Part shown: positions 55,420 through 64,000 of the stretch, piece after piece
How the letters are laid out: every line of letters begins with the position of its first letter
Numbering within the stretch: position 1 is the first letter of the stretch
Origin: Limnanthes douglasii subsp. nivea
Taxonomy: Eukaryota; Streptophyta; Magnoliopsida; Brassicales; Limnanthaceae
NCBI GenBank assembly: GCA_036936605.1
Contig: JAUPFV010000001.1
Coordinates: 156,273,187-156,337,186, forward strand
Length of the DNA stretch: 64,000 nt
Direction of reading: 5' to 3'
The notes under the pieces: model-generated
Told to the model about the DNA's origin: nothing
What the model saw: the letters and a program-made list of their open reading frames with translations, nothing else
The model's database searches: none
Position numbers and translations under genes: made by a program

Positions 55420-55850
55420 TTGATGTGGATGGTCCAAACTGATGGAGATTCTAGTATTTTTAGACCTAGTGCATGAGTCCAGTTGGTTGCTCCATCTGGG
55501 AGGAAATGTTTCAAGTGATTAAATTTAGTTTTCATGCATCGAATAATGAGGCTAGATATGAAGTTGCATTGGCTGGTTTAAGGGTTGCGAGTATTTGTGG
55601 GGCAACTTCAGTTTGTTTGGAGATAAATTCAAAATTAGTAGAAAATCATGTGGCGGGTGTTTTCAAACTAAAAAGAATCATTTAATTTTGTATCTTCGTG
55701 AGCTTCTAAATTTGACTATTCTATATGACAACATTAATGTAGAACATATTAGTCGTGGAGACAATACAGTTGTCGATTCTTTGGCAACTATTTCTTACAT
55801 AGAAGAGTATTATTGGATATTGTTACAAGAGAGTCCTTCTATTTTAACAC
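55420..55850 (+). pseudogene. Tat-2 second (archaeal-type) RNase H
   Basis: Reads TDGDSSIFRPSA, then KFSFHASNNEARYEVALAGL and RVASICGATSVCLEINSKLV, then NVEHISRGDNTVVDSLATIS. This matches the extra RNase H of Tat elements: (V/T)DG, T-N-N-E-A-E-Y-E-A-L-L-A-G-L, S-D-S-Q-L-V, and N-x-x-A-D-A-L-A. Here the third block has E-I-N-S for S-D-S and the last has V-V-D-S-L. It follows the first RNase H directly and precedes integrase. Confidence 0.82.
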
Positions 55851-55965
55851 GTTCAGAGCAATGTAAATATACAGACGAGGTATTTATCACACCAGATGTA
55901 ATTCGAAGTGATAAGAGAACTAATATCATTAATTGTTTACTGAGAGGTACGTTCTCTAAAGATAT

Positions 55966-56296
55966 ATGCAGTTAGCCAAAACATTAATGTATAACGCTCA
56001 TGGTTATATTGTATTGGATGAGGTGTTATACATAAAATCTTTGAGTAAACCATTATTGCGTTGTCTGGGCAAACATGAATCTCAAGAGATTTTATCTGAG
56101 TTGTATGATGGTGAGGGTTCAACATATTATGGATTCAAGGCTTTGACATGTCAGGTTTTGTTGGCATGCTATTATTGGCCTTCAATTATGAATGATACTA
56201 ATATTTTGGTTCCAGGCTGCCAATTCTATTCACAAACCAGCATTACCACTTATGTCAATTTTCAAAGCCATTTATTTTGGCAGAAGAGGAATAAAT
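55966..56296 (+). pseudogene. Tat-2 integrase, N-terminal part (5' of Copia-3)
   Basis: PLLRCLGKHESQEILSELYD, then STYYGFKALTCQVLLACYYW and P-S-I-M-N-D, then GCQFYS: the H2C2 zinc region with both zinc-binding His positions changed and the second Cys replaced by Tyr. It ends where the Copia-3 LTR starts, in the spacer before the first catalytic Asp. Confidence 0.78.
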
Positions 56297-56627
56297 TGTT
56301 AAAAGTAAATAAATTAGATTAATATCTACTTTATTTTAGTCAAATATTTAGTTAATAAATATTGTTGTTAAAGGAAATGAATTAGATTAATATCTAATTT
56401 ATTTTAGTCAAAGATTTAGTTAATATATATTATAAAATAATATCTACGATAATTAATTATAGTCAATAGTTTAAGCTAACTTTAGGAAAATAAATATTGT
56501 AATATTAATTGTTGTAACCGCCATAGACTATTATAAAAGGTGCACGAGAACCGCCATGGACTATTATAAAAGGTGCACGAGAACAATAAATAAGACAGAC
56601 ATTTTGGGAAAGAAAATACTTTTAACA
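56297..56627 (+). repeat. Copia-3 5' LTR (331 bp)
   Basis: TGTTAAAAGTAAAT to TTTTAACA. Carries a 33-bp tandem duplication (56518-56550 and 56551-56583; one mismatch) that includes the TATA box ctattataaaag. That duplication exactly explains its extra length over the 3' LTR. Also has an internal repeat of aaattagattaatatct. Confidence 0.9.
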
Positions 56628-56639
56628 TGGTATCAGAGC
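56628..56639 (+). promoter_or_regulatory. Copia-3 primer binding site
   Basis: TGGTATCAGAGC directly abutting the LTR end; complementary to initiator tRNA-Met. Confidence 0.92.
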
Positions 56640-56854
56640 GAAATTGATTTTTTTATAGTAGAGTTTTTGTGTGGTAAGTTTTTCGAGTATTTTGGAAGGT
56701 GGGATTTTTCTGAATTTCGAGAGTATTTGTGGATTTTAGTTTTAGATTTTTTTTTTCGTCGAACATTTGGGTAGTGACATTTTTATTCTTTGGAGAATTT
56801 GGGGATCTTTTTATTTCAGATTTTTCTCGTGGATCTATTTTTCTTGGTTACATC

Positions 56855-57740
56855 ATGTCACTGGATAAATTCGACTCGTTTCATATTAAATTTACGAGGA
56901 AACTTTATTATGCTTGGGAATTTCAGTTTCAATTGTATGTGAAAGGAAAAGAATTATGGGGTCATAATGATGGGAGTGATCATGCCCCTCTAGATGCTAA
57001 TGATTTGTCTAAGTGGAAAATAAAAGATGCTAAAATTTTGACTTGGATTCTTAGTTCGCTCGAACCTCATCTTGTTCTCACCTTGAGGCCCTATAAAATC
57101 GCTGCTGGTATGTGGAATTATCTGAAGACAATTTATAATCAAGACAACTTTGTATAGAGATTTCAATTGGAGTATGAGATGACTAATTACACTCAAGAAA
57201 GTCTTTCCACTGAAGTATATTTTTATGGTTTTCAAAACCTTTGGGCAGATTATACAGATATTATTTATGATGATATTCTTGCTTTGGCTCTTTTTGCTAT
57301 CCAGACAATGCATGCATCCAGCAGACGAGATCAGTTCTTGATGAAGCTACGATCGGATTTGACATCAGACGGTCTAATCTGATGAATCGTCATCCCGTAC
57401 CATCTCTGGATGCATGTTTGGGTGAAACTCTTCATGAGGAGCAACAAATGATAACTCAGGAATCTATTTAACATCAAGCTAGTATTAGTACACTAGTTCA
57501 GGTATTTTATGCAACACAAGCGAGAAATAAAAATAGAGACATGCGTGGTATCCAATGCTATAGTTGCAATTCTTTCGGTCATATTGCTCGGTATTGTCCC
57601 AAAAAGGTCTGAAACAACTACAAGAAACAAGGGCATATCATCTCTTCTTATCCCACTCGACCTGAACGGAGACAAGGTACTGCTTATCATGCTTCCACTA
57701 GTACTTCTTGTTCTACTGCATTTTCTACTGCCTCGCTGAT
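56855..57740 (+). pseudogene. Copia-3 gag
   Basis: ATG 56855: MSLDKFDSFHIKFTRKLYYA, then KDAKILTWILSSLEPHLVLT, TAG at 57155, then TNYTQESLSTEVYFYGFQNL. After a frame break near 57380 come SNLMNRHPVPSLDACLGETL and HEEQQMITQESI. The zinc knuckle CYSCNSFGHIARYC (57556-57597) has all four ligands. UBN2-type copia gag, unlike those of Copia-1 and Copia-2. Confidence 0.85.
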
Positions 57741-57789
57741 TGTTCATATTCCTTCTCCAATAGCAAATCCAAACACACCGACTCTTGAA

Positions 57790-58900
57790 ATGTTTCAACA
57801 AATGGTAATTTCTACTTTTTCTGATTTTGGACTCTCAGGTAATCCAAAACATTATTCCACACCATGGTATTTTGATTCTGGAGCCTCGAACCATATGACC
57901 AATATCGTTATTCCTTTGTCTAATGTTAGAAATTATGATGGAGATCTAAAAATTAGTATTGTTGATGATAATTTTATGCCTATTAGTGTTGTTGGTGATC
58001 TTTCTTCAACATTCACTAATGTTTTTGTGTCTCTTGACCTCTCTACAAATCTTATTTCTGTTTGTTAATTGGTAGATAATAATTGTCATGCCATTTTCTT
58101 TTGTTCCGGCTGTGTTGTGTAGGATTAAGTTTCAGGAAAGATGATTGTGAATGGTCCTAAACTGGGACGATGCTTTCTATTATATTAGTCTCATTCCACT
58201 GATATTCCTAGTTTTTATTTTTCGTTTGCTTGTAATGTTGTTGGTTCTCAAAACCAAGTATGGCATAGACGTCTAGGTCATCCACATTCTTATGTACTTT
58301 GTAATTTGGTTCATACTGGATTATTAGGAAATATAACAAGTTCTTCTCATGATCTTTCTTTTGATTGAACATCATGAAAACTTGGTAAAAGTAAGGTTTT
58401 ACATTTTCCTCATCATACATCTCGTGCTTCACAGTGCTTTGATGTTATTCATAGTGATGTTTGGGGGATTGCACCCATTTTCTCTCATGCACACTACAAT
58501 TATTTTGTTACATTCATTGATGATTTTAGCCATTTTACTTGGATTTACATCCTTCGGGCTAAAGTTGAAGTTTTAGTATTTAAATGTTTTCTTGCATATA
58601 TTTAAACTCAATTTTCTGCCAATATAAAAGTTCTACGATCTGATTCTGGGGGTGAATACATGTCATATGAGTTTCAAAACTTTCTTCAACATAAAGGGAT
58701 TCTCTCTCAGCGTTCTTGTCCTTCGACACCACAACAAAACAGTGTTGCTGAGAGGAAAAATCGTCACCTTCTTGATGTGGTAAGAACTATTTTACTTGAA
58801 TCATATGTTCTTCCTCGTTTTTGGTGTGAAGCACTTTCTACAACTGTTTTTTTATTAATATCTTACCTTTTCCTACATTAAATCATGTTTCTCAATTTTT
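57790..58900 (+). pseudogene. Copia-3 protease and integrase
   Basis: Protease: WYFDSGASNHMTN (57868), with D-S-G. Gag-pre-integrase: WHRRLGHPHSYVLCNLVHTG (58262). Integrase: VIHSDVWG (58445, first Asp), FVTFIDDFSHFTWIY, VLRSDSGGEY (58634, second Asp), TPQQNSVAERKNRHLLDV (58729, Glu), FWCEALSTTVFLL. All three catalytic acids are visible but frame changes and stops separate the parts (58067, 58600 and others). Confidence 0.87.
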
Positions 58901-60420
58901 AAGTTGTTTGGTCATTCTCCTTCATATTCCGATCATCGTACTTTTGGATGTGTTTGTTTTGTAAACCTCCCTACTCGTGAACGTCATAAACTTACTGCTC
59001 AATTTTTAAAAATTATTTTTATTGGTTATGTTATTCCTCATAAGGGTTATGTTTGTTATGATCCTCTTGCTCGTCGTCTTCGGGAGTGTAAGAATGTGAT
59101 TTGTTTTTAAAATCAATATTTTTTCCATCTCATGTTGAACCACCTCCTGCATCTTTATCTCTCATGCCTAGTTTTTGTAATATTCCAAAATCTATCGAAA
59201 GATTTAAACCTGGTTTTGTGTATCGATGACGTAATCAAGATGAGTCTAGTCCCATTTATTCTGTGGACCCTTCTAATATTGTCTCGACACCTGATCCTAC
59301 CTTTGATTTCATAACTCTTCATCGATCTACTCGTCCTTCTCGACCCCCTGATAGGTATGGTTTTTCTTCTCCTGTCTCTCTTGTAACTACTTTATCCAGT
59401 ATTTCAATTCCCACTAGCTACAAACAAGACATGGTACATGAATATTGGCAAAACACAATGAAAGTAGAACTTCAAGCACTACATGGGATATTGTCCATTG
59501 TCCTCATATAGTTAAACCAATTGGGAGTGAGTGGGTTTTCTCTGTAAAACTACGTTCTGATGGCTTTTTGGAGTGATATAAAGCTTGTATTGTAGCTCTG
59601 GGTAATAAACAAGAATATGAGATTGATTATGAGGATACATTTGCTCCTATTTCTAAAATGACCACAGTTATCTTGGCTACTGCTGCTTCAAAATCGTGGT
59701 CGTTACATCAAATAGATGTTAACAAGGTTTTTCTTCATGGTGATCTTCAAGAAGAGATTTACATGAAGTCTTATATACTTGACAACTACGCGTCCTGATA
59801 TATTCTATGTTGTTAATCAAGTGATTTATGTTCTCTCCTTGACATCTACACCTTGTTGCAGTTCGACGCATCATTTGTTATCTGCAAGGCTCGCCTACTT
59901 GTGGTTTATTTTTTCGTACTGGCTCATCTCTTCAACTTGTTTTCTACAGTGATGTTGATTGGGCTGGATATCCAGATACACGTCGATCTGCTACGGGTTG
60001 GTGTATGTTTTTAGGCGATGCTCTAATTTTTTGGAGATGTAAGAAACAAGATCATGTTTCTAAATCCTCTACCAAAGCCGAGTTCGTGACATGTTTAGTG
60101 CTTGTTCCAAAATTGTATGGATACATGGTCTTCTTGAGGATATTGGGTTTCCTCAAACAACTTATATCCATCTTTATGCTGATAACACTAGTACCATTCA
60201 GATTTCCAACAATCTTGTTTCTCATGAGAGCACCAAACACATTGAAGTTGATTGTTATTTTATTTAAGATAATTTGGAAAAACGGGTGATATCTCTTCCT
60301 CACATCTCTTCTGATCTCCAAGTGGATGATATTTTCACCAAAGATATGACTCGTCAACGACATTAATTTCTTATTGGCATATTGTTACTGGTTGATTTAC
60401 CAGCATCAATCTGAGGACGT
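58901..60420 (+). pseudogene. Copia-3 RT and RNase H with internal RT deletion
   Basis: Linker: SDHRTFGCVCFVNLPTRERH and FIGYVIPHKGYVCYDP. RT begins ALHGIL / WDIVHCPHIVKPIGSEWVFS, then YEDTFAPISKMTTVILA and WSLHQIDVNKVFLHGDLQEE (59699-59760; motif with D-V-N-x-x-F-L-H-G). It then jumps within about 100 bp to RRIICYLQGSPTCGLFF (59859), skipping the Y-V-D-D box. RNase H: FYSDVDWAGYPDTRRSATGW (59942), KKQDHVSKSSTKAEF, then LYADNTSTIQISNN and STKHIEVDCYFI, ending DIFTKDMTRQRH. Non-functional. Confidence 0.86.
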
Positions 60421-60421
60421 A

Positions 60422-60719
60422 TGTTAAAACGAAATAAATTAGATTAATATCTAATTTATTTTAGTCAAAGTTTTAGTTAATATATATTGTTGTTAATGGA
60501 AATAAATTAGATTAATATATAATTTATTTTAGTCAAAGTTTTAGTTAATATATATTATAGAATAATATCTACAGTAATCAATTATAATCTATAATCTGAG
60601 CTAACTTTCTGAAAATAAATATTTTAATTCTAATTGTTGTAACGGTCGTGAACTATTATAAAAGATGCACGAGAACGATAAATAAGACATAATTTTTCAA
60701 AAAGAAAATAGATTTGACA
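60422..60719 (+). repeat. Copia-3 3' LTR (298 bp)
   Basis: TGTTAAAACGAAAT to GATTTGACA. It has a single copy of the 33-bp TATA unit. Preceded by the purine-containing tract atctgaggacgta, the likely polypurine tract. Confidence 0.9.
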
Positions 60720-61533
60720 TAGATTTGGTGGGACCATTTCCTATAGCTTCTGGAGGACATCAAATGATCATTGTAGCAGTGGATTATTTTTCGAAGTGGG
60801 ATAACGCTAAACTATTGTCTGGTACAAAAGCCAAGGATGTTATTAAGTTTATTGGGAATAATATTTGTTGTCGCTTTGGTGTTCCGAAAACAATCACCAC
60901 ATATAATGGTCCTCAATTTAATAACAAAGAAATAACTTCTTTTTATGCCTCAAGGGGTATTACATAGTGTTTTTCTACACCTTTTCATACCCAAGAAAAT
61001 GGTCAGGTGGAGGTGACTAATAGGTCTATTTCGGAAGGGTTGAAGAAAAATATAATATGGGCTGCATGGAAATGGCCTAATTATTTCCAAGATGCATTAT
61101 GGGCTTATCGAATAACTCCTAGAGAGGTTACTCAGGAAACTTATTTTTCCTTAGCATATGGTACAGATGCTTTTAATCTTGCAGAATCTACGTTACCTTC
61201 TTACAGGGTACTTTAATATTCCGAGAACCTTAATGATGAGGCCAAAAGAGCGGATTTGGACTTAATGAGGAGAAAAGAATTAGAGCACATTTGAATATGA
61301 CTCATTATCAAACTTTGATGATGACTCATTCTAACTCAAAGGTTAGAATGAGAGATTTCAAATTTAGTGATAAACATTTTAAGGAAAACATTCCTCTATA
61401 CAAAGGACAATCGCCTCGGAAAAATGGCCCCATGGTTATGGAGAGAATATATTCGGGTTCCTATCGCCTTTGTGATGAACATGGAAGGATGCTTCACCAT
61501 CCTTGGAATATAGAACATTTGAAATTGTACTAG
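60720..61533 (+). pseudogene. Tat-2 integrase, catalytic and C-terminal part (3' of Copia-3)
   Basis: DLVGPFPIASGGHQMIIVAV (first Asp kept), DYFSKWDNAKLLSGTKAKDV, CCRFGVPKTITTYNGPQFNN, where the usual D-N-G is Y-N-G (second catalytic Asp lost), then after TAG at 60964 QENGQVEVTNRSISEGLKKN (Glu kept), DALWAYRITPREVTQETYFS, and the C-terminal HFKENIPLYKGQSPRKNGPM, GSYRLCDEHGRMLHHPWNIE. Same family as the integrase at 21320-22410 but with a different catalytic residue destroyed. Confidence 0.9.
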
Positions 61534-62268
61534 GAATGATTTTATCTTTTTGAAACTTGTTTGAATAATTGGCATACTCTTCCTACTCTGTTGGCCCATA
61601 GAGGGATTAATGAGGTGTCATGTAAATATTCGAAACTAGTAATAAAAGTTTTTTTCGGTCAATGGTTGTTTAAACATAAGTATTTGAATTAATGTGGTAA
61701 CTAGTTCAAGACTGATCATCTTTAAACTTGTTGACAAAGAGTAAATATTTTGAAGTGTTATACGTTTATTATAAACACTTTTTGAACAAAAAACCATATT
61801 CGAAGTTCTACTTTCATTAAGCACACTAATTAATTTGAAGTGTTACATTCTCTAAACGCATTATATAATTCGAAGTGCTACGTTATTTAAATGCATTGTG
61901 TTATTTCAAGTGCTACGTTCTCTAAATGCACTATATCATTCGAGGTGTTATGTTCTATAAATGCTCTATTTATATATAAGGTCTTAACATTCTCTAAGGC
62001 ACATTAATTAAATTCGAGGTTCCAGTATCTTTATTTTGAAAAACAAATTGTAACATATGATGCATTTCGAGGTGAACATAACTTAGTTTACACAATTATA
62101 ATTTTTTATAGTAAGACAAATGAATATAGAGGAGAGAAGATATTAATCCATTGAAATTAAGCCATGGTTATATAAAGTGTTTTGAGTTCTAAGTAGATAC
62201 GCATTCACAAATATCAAGTCATCTTACGACACTAGATGATATAAACAAAAAAAAGAAACATTCATAAG
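61534..62268. other. Tat-2 post-pol region
   Basis: Non-coding. Holds the 35-bp tandem array and an AT-rich stretch (62030-62260). It corresponds in position to 20823-21319 of Tat-1. Confidence 0.6.
61752..62025. repeat. 35-bp tandem repeat in Tat-2
   Basis: The block gaagtgctacgttctctaaa (with variants) starts at 61802, 61837, 61872, 61907 and 61942, an exact 35-bp register, with decayed units before (61752) and after (about 61978 and 62015). Confidence 0.85.
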
Positions 62269-63240
62269 TCATTTTTCTTGGGAGCCATCTTCGGAAGCAT
62301 CTCCCTGCTCAGTGGCATTTTCTTCGGACTCCGTTTTTTCGGATGAATTGGTTGGAACATGATCAAAGGCTTCACTAGGTCGATTATCAATAAGGATTAA
62401 TTCTCATAAGCTTGTTAGGTGTGCCTTTGGAAATGTTGCATAGATTTCTCGGAGCAAATAAATAATCTTTTACTCCTCGGTAATTTTCAAAGCAGCCAAT
62501 GTGTCCATTCCACACTCGGTTTTGACAACTTCCACAACAATCTACTTCTCTTCTTCGAGCTTGGTCTTAAGAGCAGCCATATCACTCACTAATTGTTAAT
62601 TTTCCTCTTTAATTATTTTTAAAGATTCTTGTAGAGTGAACTATCTTTGTTTCTCTTTGGACAACTCTTGTGAATGTTTTCATTGAACTCTAACATTTCA
62701 GATTGATGGGAAGCCTTGAGCTCTGTTATTTCTTTCTCGTGCAAGGATCTGAGGTTATGTTTGATATGAATCATGCCTCTGAGGAATTCTGATCTACCAG
62801 CTTGGAATCCATGAAATTGGTCCTCCATAGTTTTGCCAAAGATTTCCCTCATCTTTTTCTCTACTGCAATATCCTTTTTATATCGAACCATTTCTTTAGT
62901 CATAGTCTCCAACTGGCTTGGAGCAAAATCCACTTCTTTGCACCGAACCATCTCATCTTTGTGTTGCAGTTCTAAGATCGGCAAATGGGTGCAGATCAAG
63001 AGCAACTTCTTCGGATGATTATTCGATAGGTGTGAATCTCTAATTGTTAAAGGTCATAATATCAGAGGATAAGGGTGACAGAGGTATTTCTGATCCATGT
63101 AATTCAGGAAGAAGAGGAGTAGTAACCTCGCAGCCAAGTTGATGAAATTGTTCTTGGATTTCTTGGACCCTCAGATCTATATCTTGGGCAAAAGTTTGAA
63201 GCTCTTAAGTGATTGTCTCCTTGATTATGCATTCTCCTCA
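62269..63240 (-). pseudogene. Tat-2 antisense ORF (coiled coil, acidic tail)
   Basis: Minus strand, opposite to Tat-2 pol. Reads QDIDLRVQEIQEQFHQLG and PLLPELHGSEIPLSPLSSDI (63200-63070), then the coiled coil DEMVRCKEVDFAPSQLETMT, KEITELKASHQSEMLEF (62960-62660), QESLKIIKEEN, stop, DMAALKTKLEEEK, stop. It ends FPKAHLTSL (about 62430), then SSEKTESEENATEQGDASED. FPKAHLTSL and the Ser/Glu tail line up with FPDLHLGSLW and the Ser/Glu tail of the Tat-1 antisense ORF, so the two are homologous. At least four in-frame stops. No role is known. Confidence 0.7.
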
Positions 63241-63329
63241 TAACACAACCACACATTGCGGTAGTGAACCATATTTCCCCAACGGTTTTAAGAATTATTT
63301 CTATTAATTATAAGGCCGTACATGAAAGT

Positions 63330-63757
63330 TTACCTTTCATATAGTTATAAAGCCCCCTAGTTGAGTTTCTAGGATGAAACCTACTTCGTTCGAATGATTC
63401 AAATAGGAAACCGCTTGATGAAATTCGAGGAACTCATCGGCCATGTCCGCTTTGGGAAAAAATTTCCTAGTGTAGTTCCAAGAGCGGTTTGCCCTTAACA
63501 AAAACGTACAACCGCATTTTTCGATAATCATTATCGGCGATTCTTAACATACTCGGTATTGGGTTAGGTTTGTAAATACCATGCCTCTCGCACCTAAAAT
63601 ACATCCTTGGAGTTTTCCCATTTTTGCTACCGTCGTCGTCTTTACTCAAAACCAAAATGAATTCTAACTTCTTGCTTTTGAAACCAACCCATGAAACCAA
63701 ATTGGATTCCGTATATAAGGTTTCCGTTGTAAACATTTTCGCGTAATCAACCATCAA
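63330..63757 (-). pseudogene. MULE transposase N-terminal (FAR1-like) fragment
   Basis: Minus strand ATG 63757: MMVDYAKMFTTETLYTESNL, then SWVGFKSKKLEFILVLSKDD, YFRCERHGIYKP, then after a frameshift KCGCTFLLRANRSWNYTRK. This matches the N-terminal region of the MULE near 16430 (MDDYTKIFATDMLF, then C-terminal lines of the FAR1-like domain with C-E-R-x-G-x-Y and C-G-C-x-F). Past about 63440 the sequence (ADEFLEFHQAVSYLNHSNEV) no longer looks like MULE and may belong to the Tat-2 antisense ORF or another element. Confidence 0.7.
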
Positions 63758-64000
63758 ACATGGTCATTGGTACGGTCCTTACAAAAACATGTAATTATAT
63801 CAATATCTACTTAATTTTAATTACTTATATCGATAGTTGTTTAAATCGTGCACAATAGTCCATTTTATTGACCAAAATCGTACGTACAAGATAATTAATT
63901 TTTGCACAACCAAGAATTTAAACGAATCGTGTAATTAACAAAATCGCGAAATATCCATTAAAAAGTTAACAAAAAACTCGCACGGTTGTATTGGGGCAGG
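63758..64000. other. Right edge, no feature
   Basis: AT-rich. Minus-strand T-rich tract followed by GTAAGGACC just before the MULE ATG could be an intron boundary, but cannot be confirmed. Confidence 0.3.

Larger units (their letters stand above)
56297..60719 (+). mobile_element. Copia-3: Ty1/copia element nested in Tat-2 integrase
   Basis: 5' LTR 56297-56627, PBS 56628-56639, gag, protease, integrase, RT, RNase H, then 3' LTR 60422-60719. Flanking pentamers are TAAAT (56292-56296) and TAGAT (60720-60724), a 5-bp target duplication with one difference, as expected for copia. The internal region has many stops and a deletion in RT. Confidence 0.92.
51075..63240 (+). mobile_element. Tat-2: Ty3/gypsy Tat-lineage element, split by Copia-3
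   Basis: 5' LTR end and PBS (51350-51370), gag (52080-53054), protease (53214-53720), RT and RNase H (54190-55370), a second RNase H (55420-55840), integrase (55966-56296 and 60720-61533), a 35-bp tandem array (61752-62025), and an antisense ORF (63240-62269). Dual RNase H, tandem repeats and an antisense ORF after pol are known traits of the Tat lineage. No 3' LTR was found inside the window. All coding parts carry stops or frameshifts. Confidence 0.85.

Overview
This is nuclear DNA from a flowering plant, most likely a eudicot. It is strongly AT-rich, its introns and TATA boxes are plant-like, and nearly everything recognisable is decayed plant transposable element: L1-type LINEs, Ty1/copia and Ty3/gypsy LTR elements, Mutator-like (MULE) and hAT-type DNA elements, and plant-mobile-domain (PMD) genes. 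I found no convincing single-copy host gene, rRNA or tRNA. Species cannot be told from the sequence. Edges marked as approximate come from where similarity fades by eye.

Layout. 1-2620: DUF4283/zinc-knuckle fragment and a 5'-truncated LINE (LINE-A), both minus strand. 3445-5809: a spliced PMD pseudogene and a small unknown ORF starting Met-Glu-Trp (MEW). 9890-10610: inverted-repeat element with a 30-bp tandem array. 11886-16440: second PMD pseudogene, second MEW copy, and a MULE transposase fused to an OTU-like cysteine protease domain with its catalytic core deleted. 17100-22415: a Tat-like Ty3/gypsy element on the minus strand (Tat-1), with integrase, a 50-bp tandem array and an antisense extra ORF with its own promoter-like sequence. 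23832-27268: a truncated copia (Copia-1) abutting a self-nested copia (Copia-2). 28690-29575: a fossil gypsy integrase. 30000-37505: an almost complete but interrupted LINE (LINE-B); a hAT MITE lies in the interrupting DNA. 38182-39715: a MULE with long terminal inverted repeats and a perfect 9-bp target duplication. 40150-50870: three further LINEs (C, D, E).

51075-63240: a second Tat-like Ty3/gypsy element (Tat-2, plus strand): LTR end, primer site, gag, protease, RT, two RNase H domains, integrase, 35-bp tandem array and another antisense ORF. A copia element (Copia-3, 56297-60719) sits inside its integrase with a near-perfect 5-bp target duplication. MULE fragments lie just outside Tat-2 on both sides.

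How the parts fit: the window records successive insertions. Relative ages can be read from nesting: Copia-3 after Tat-2, the second Copia-2 copy after the first. The most interesting signals are the paired antisense ORFs of the two Tat elements, the two-copy MEW protein beside PMD/MULE genes, and the OTU-MULE that lost only its catalytic core while staying in frame.
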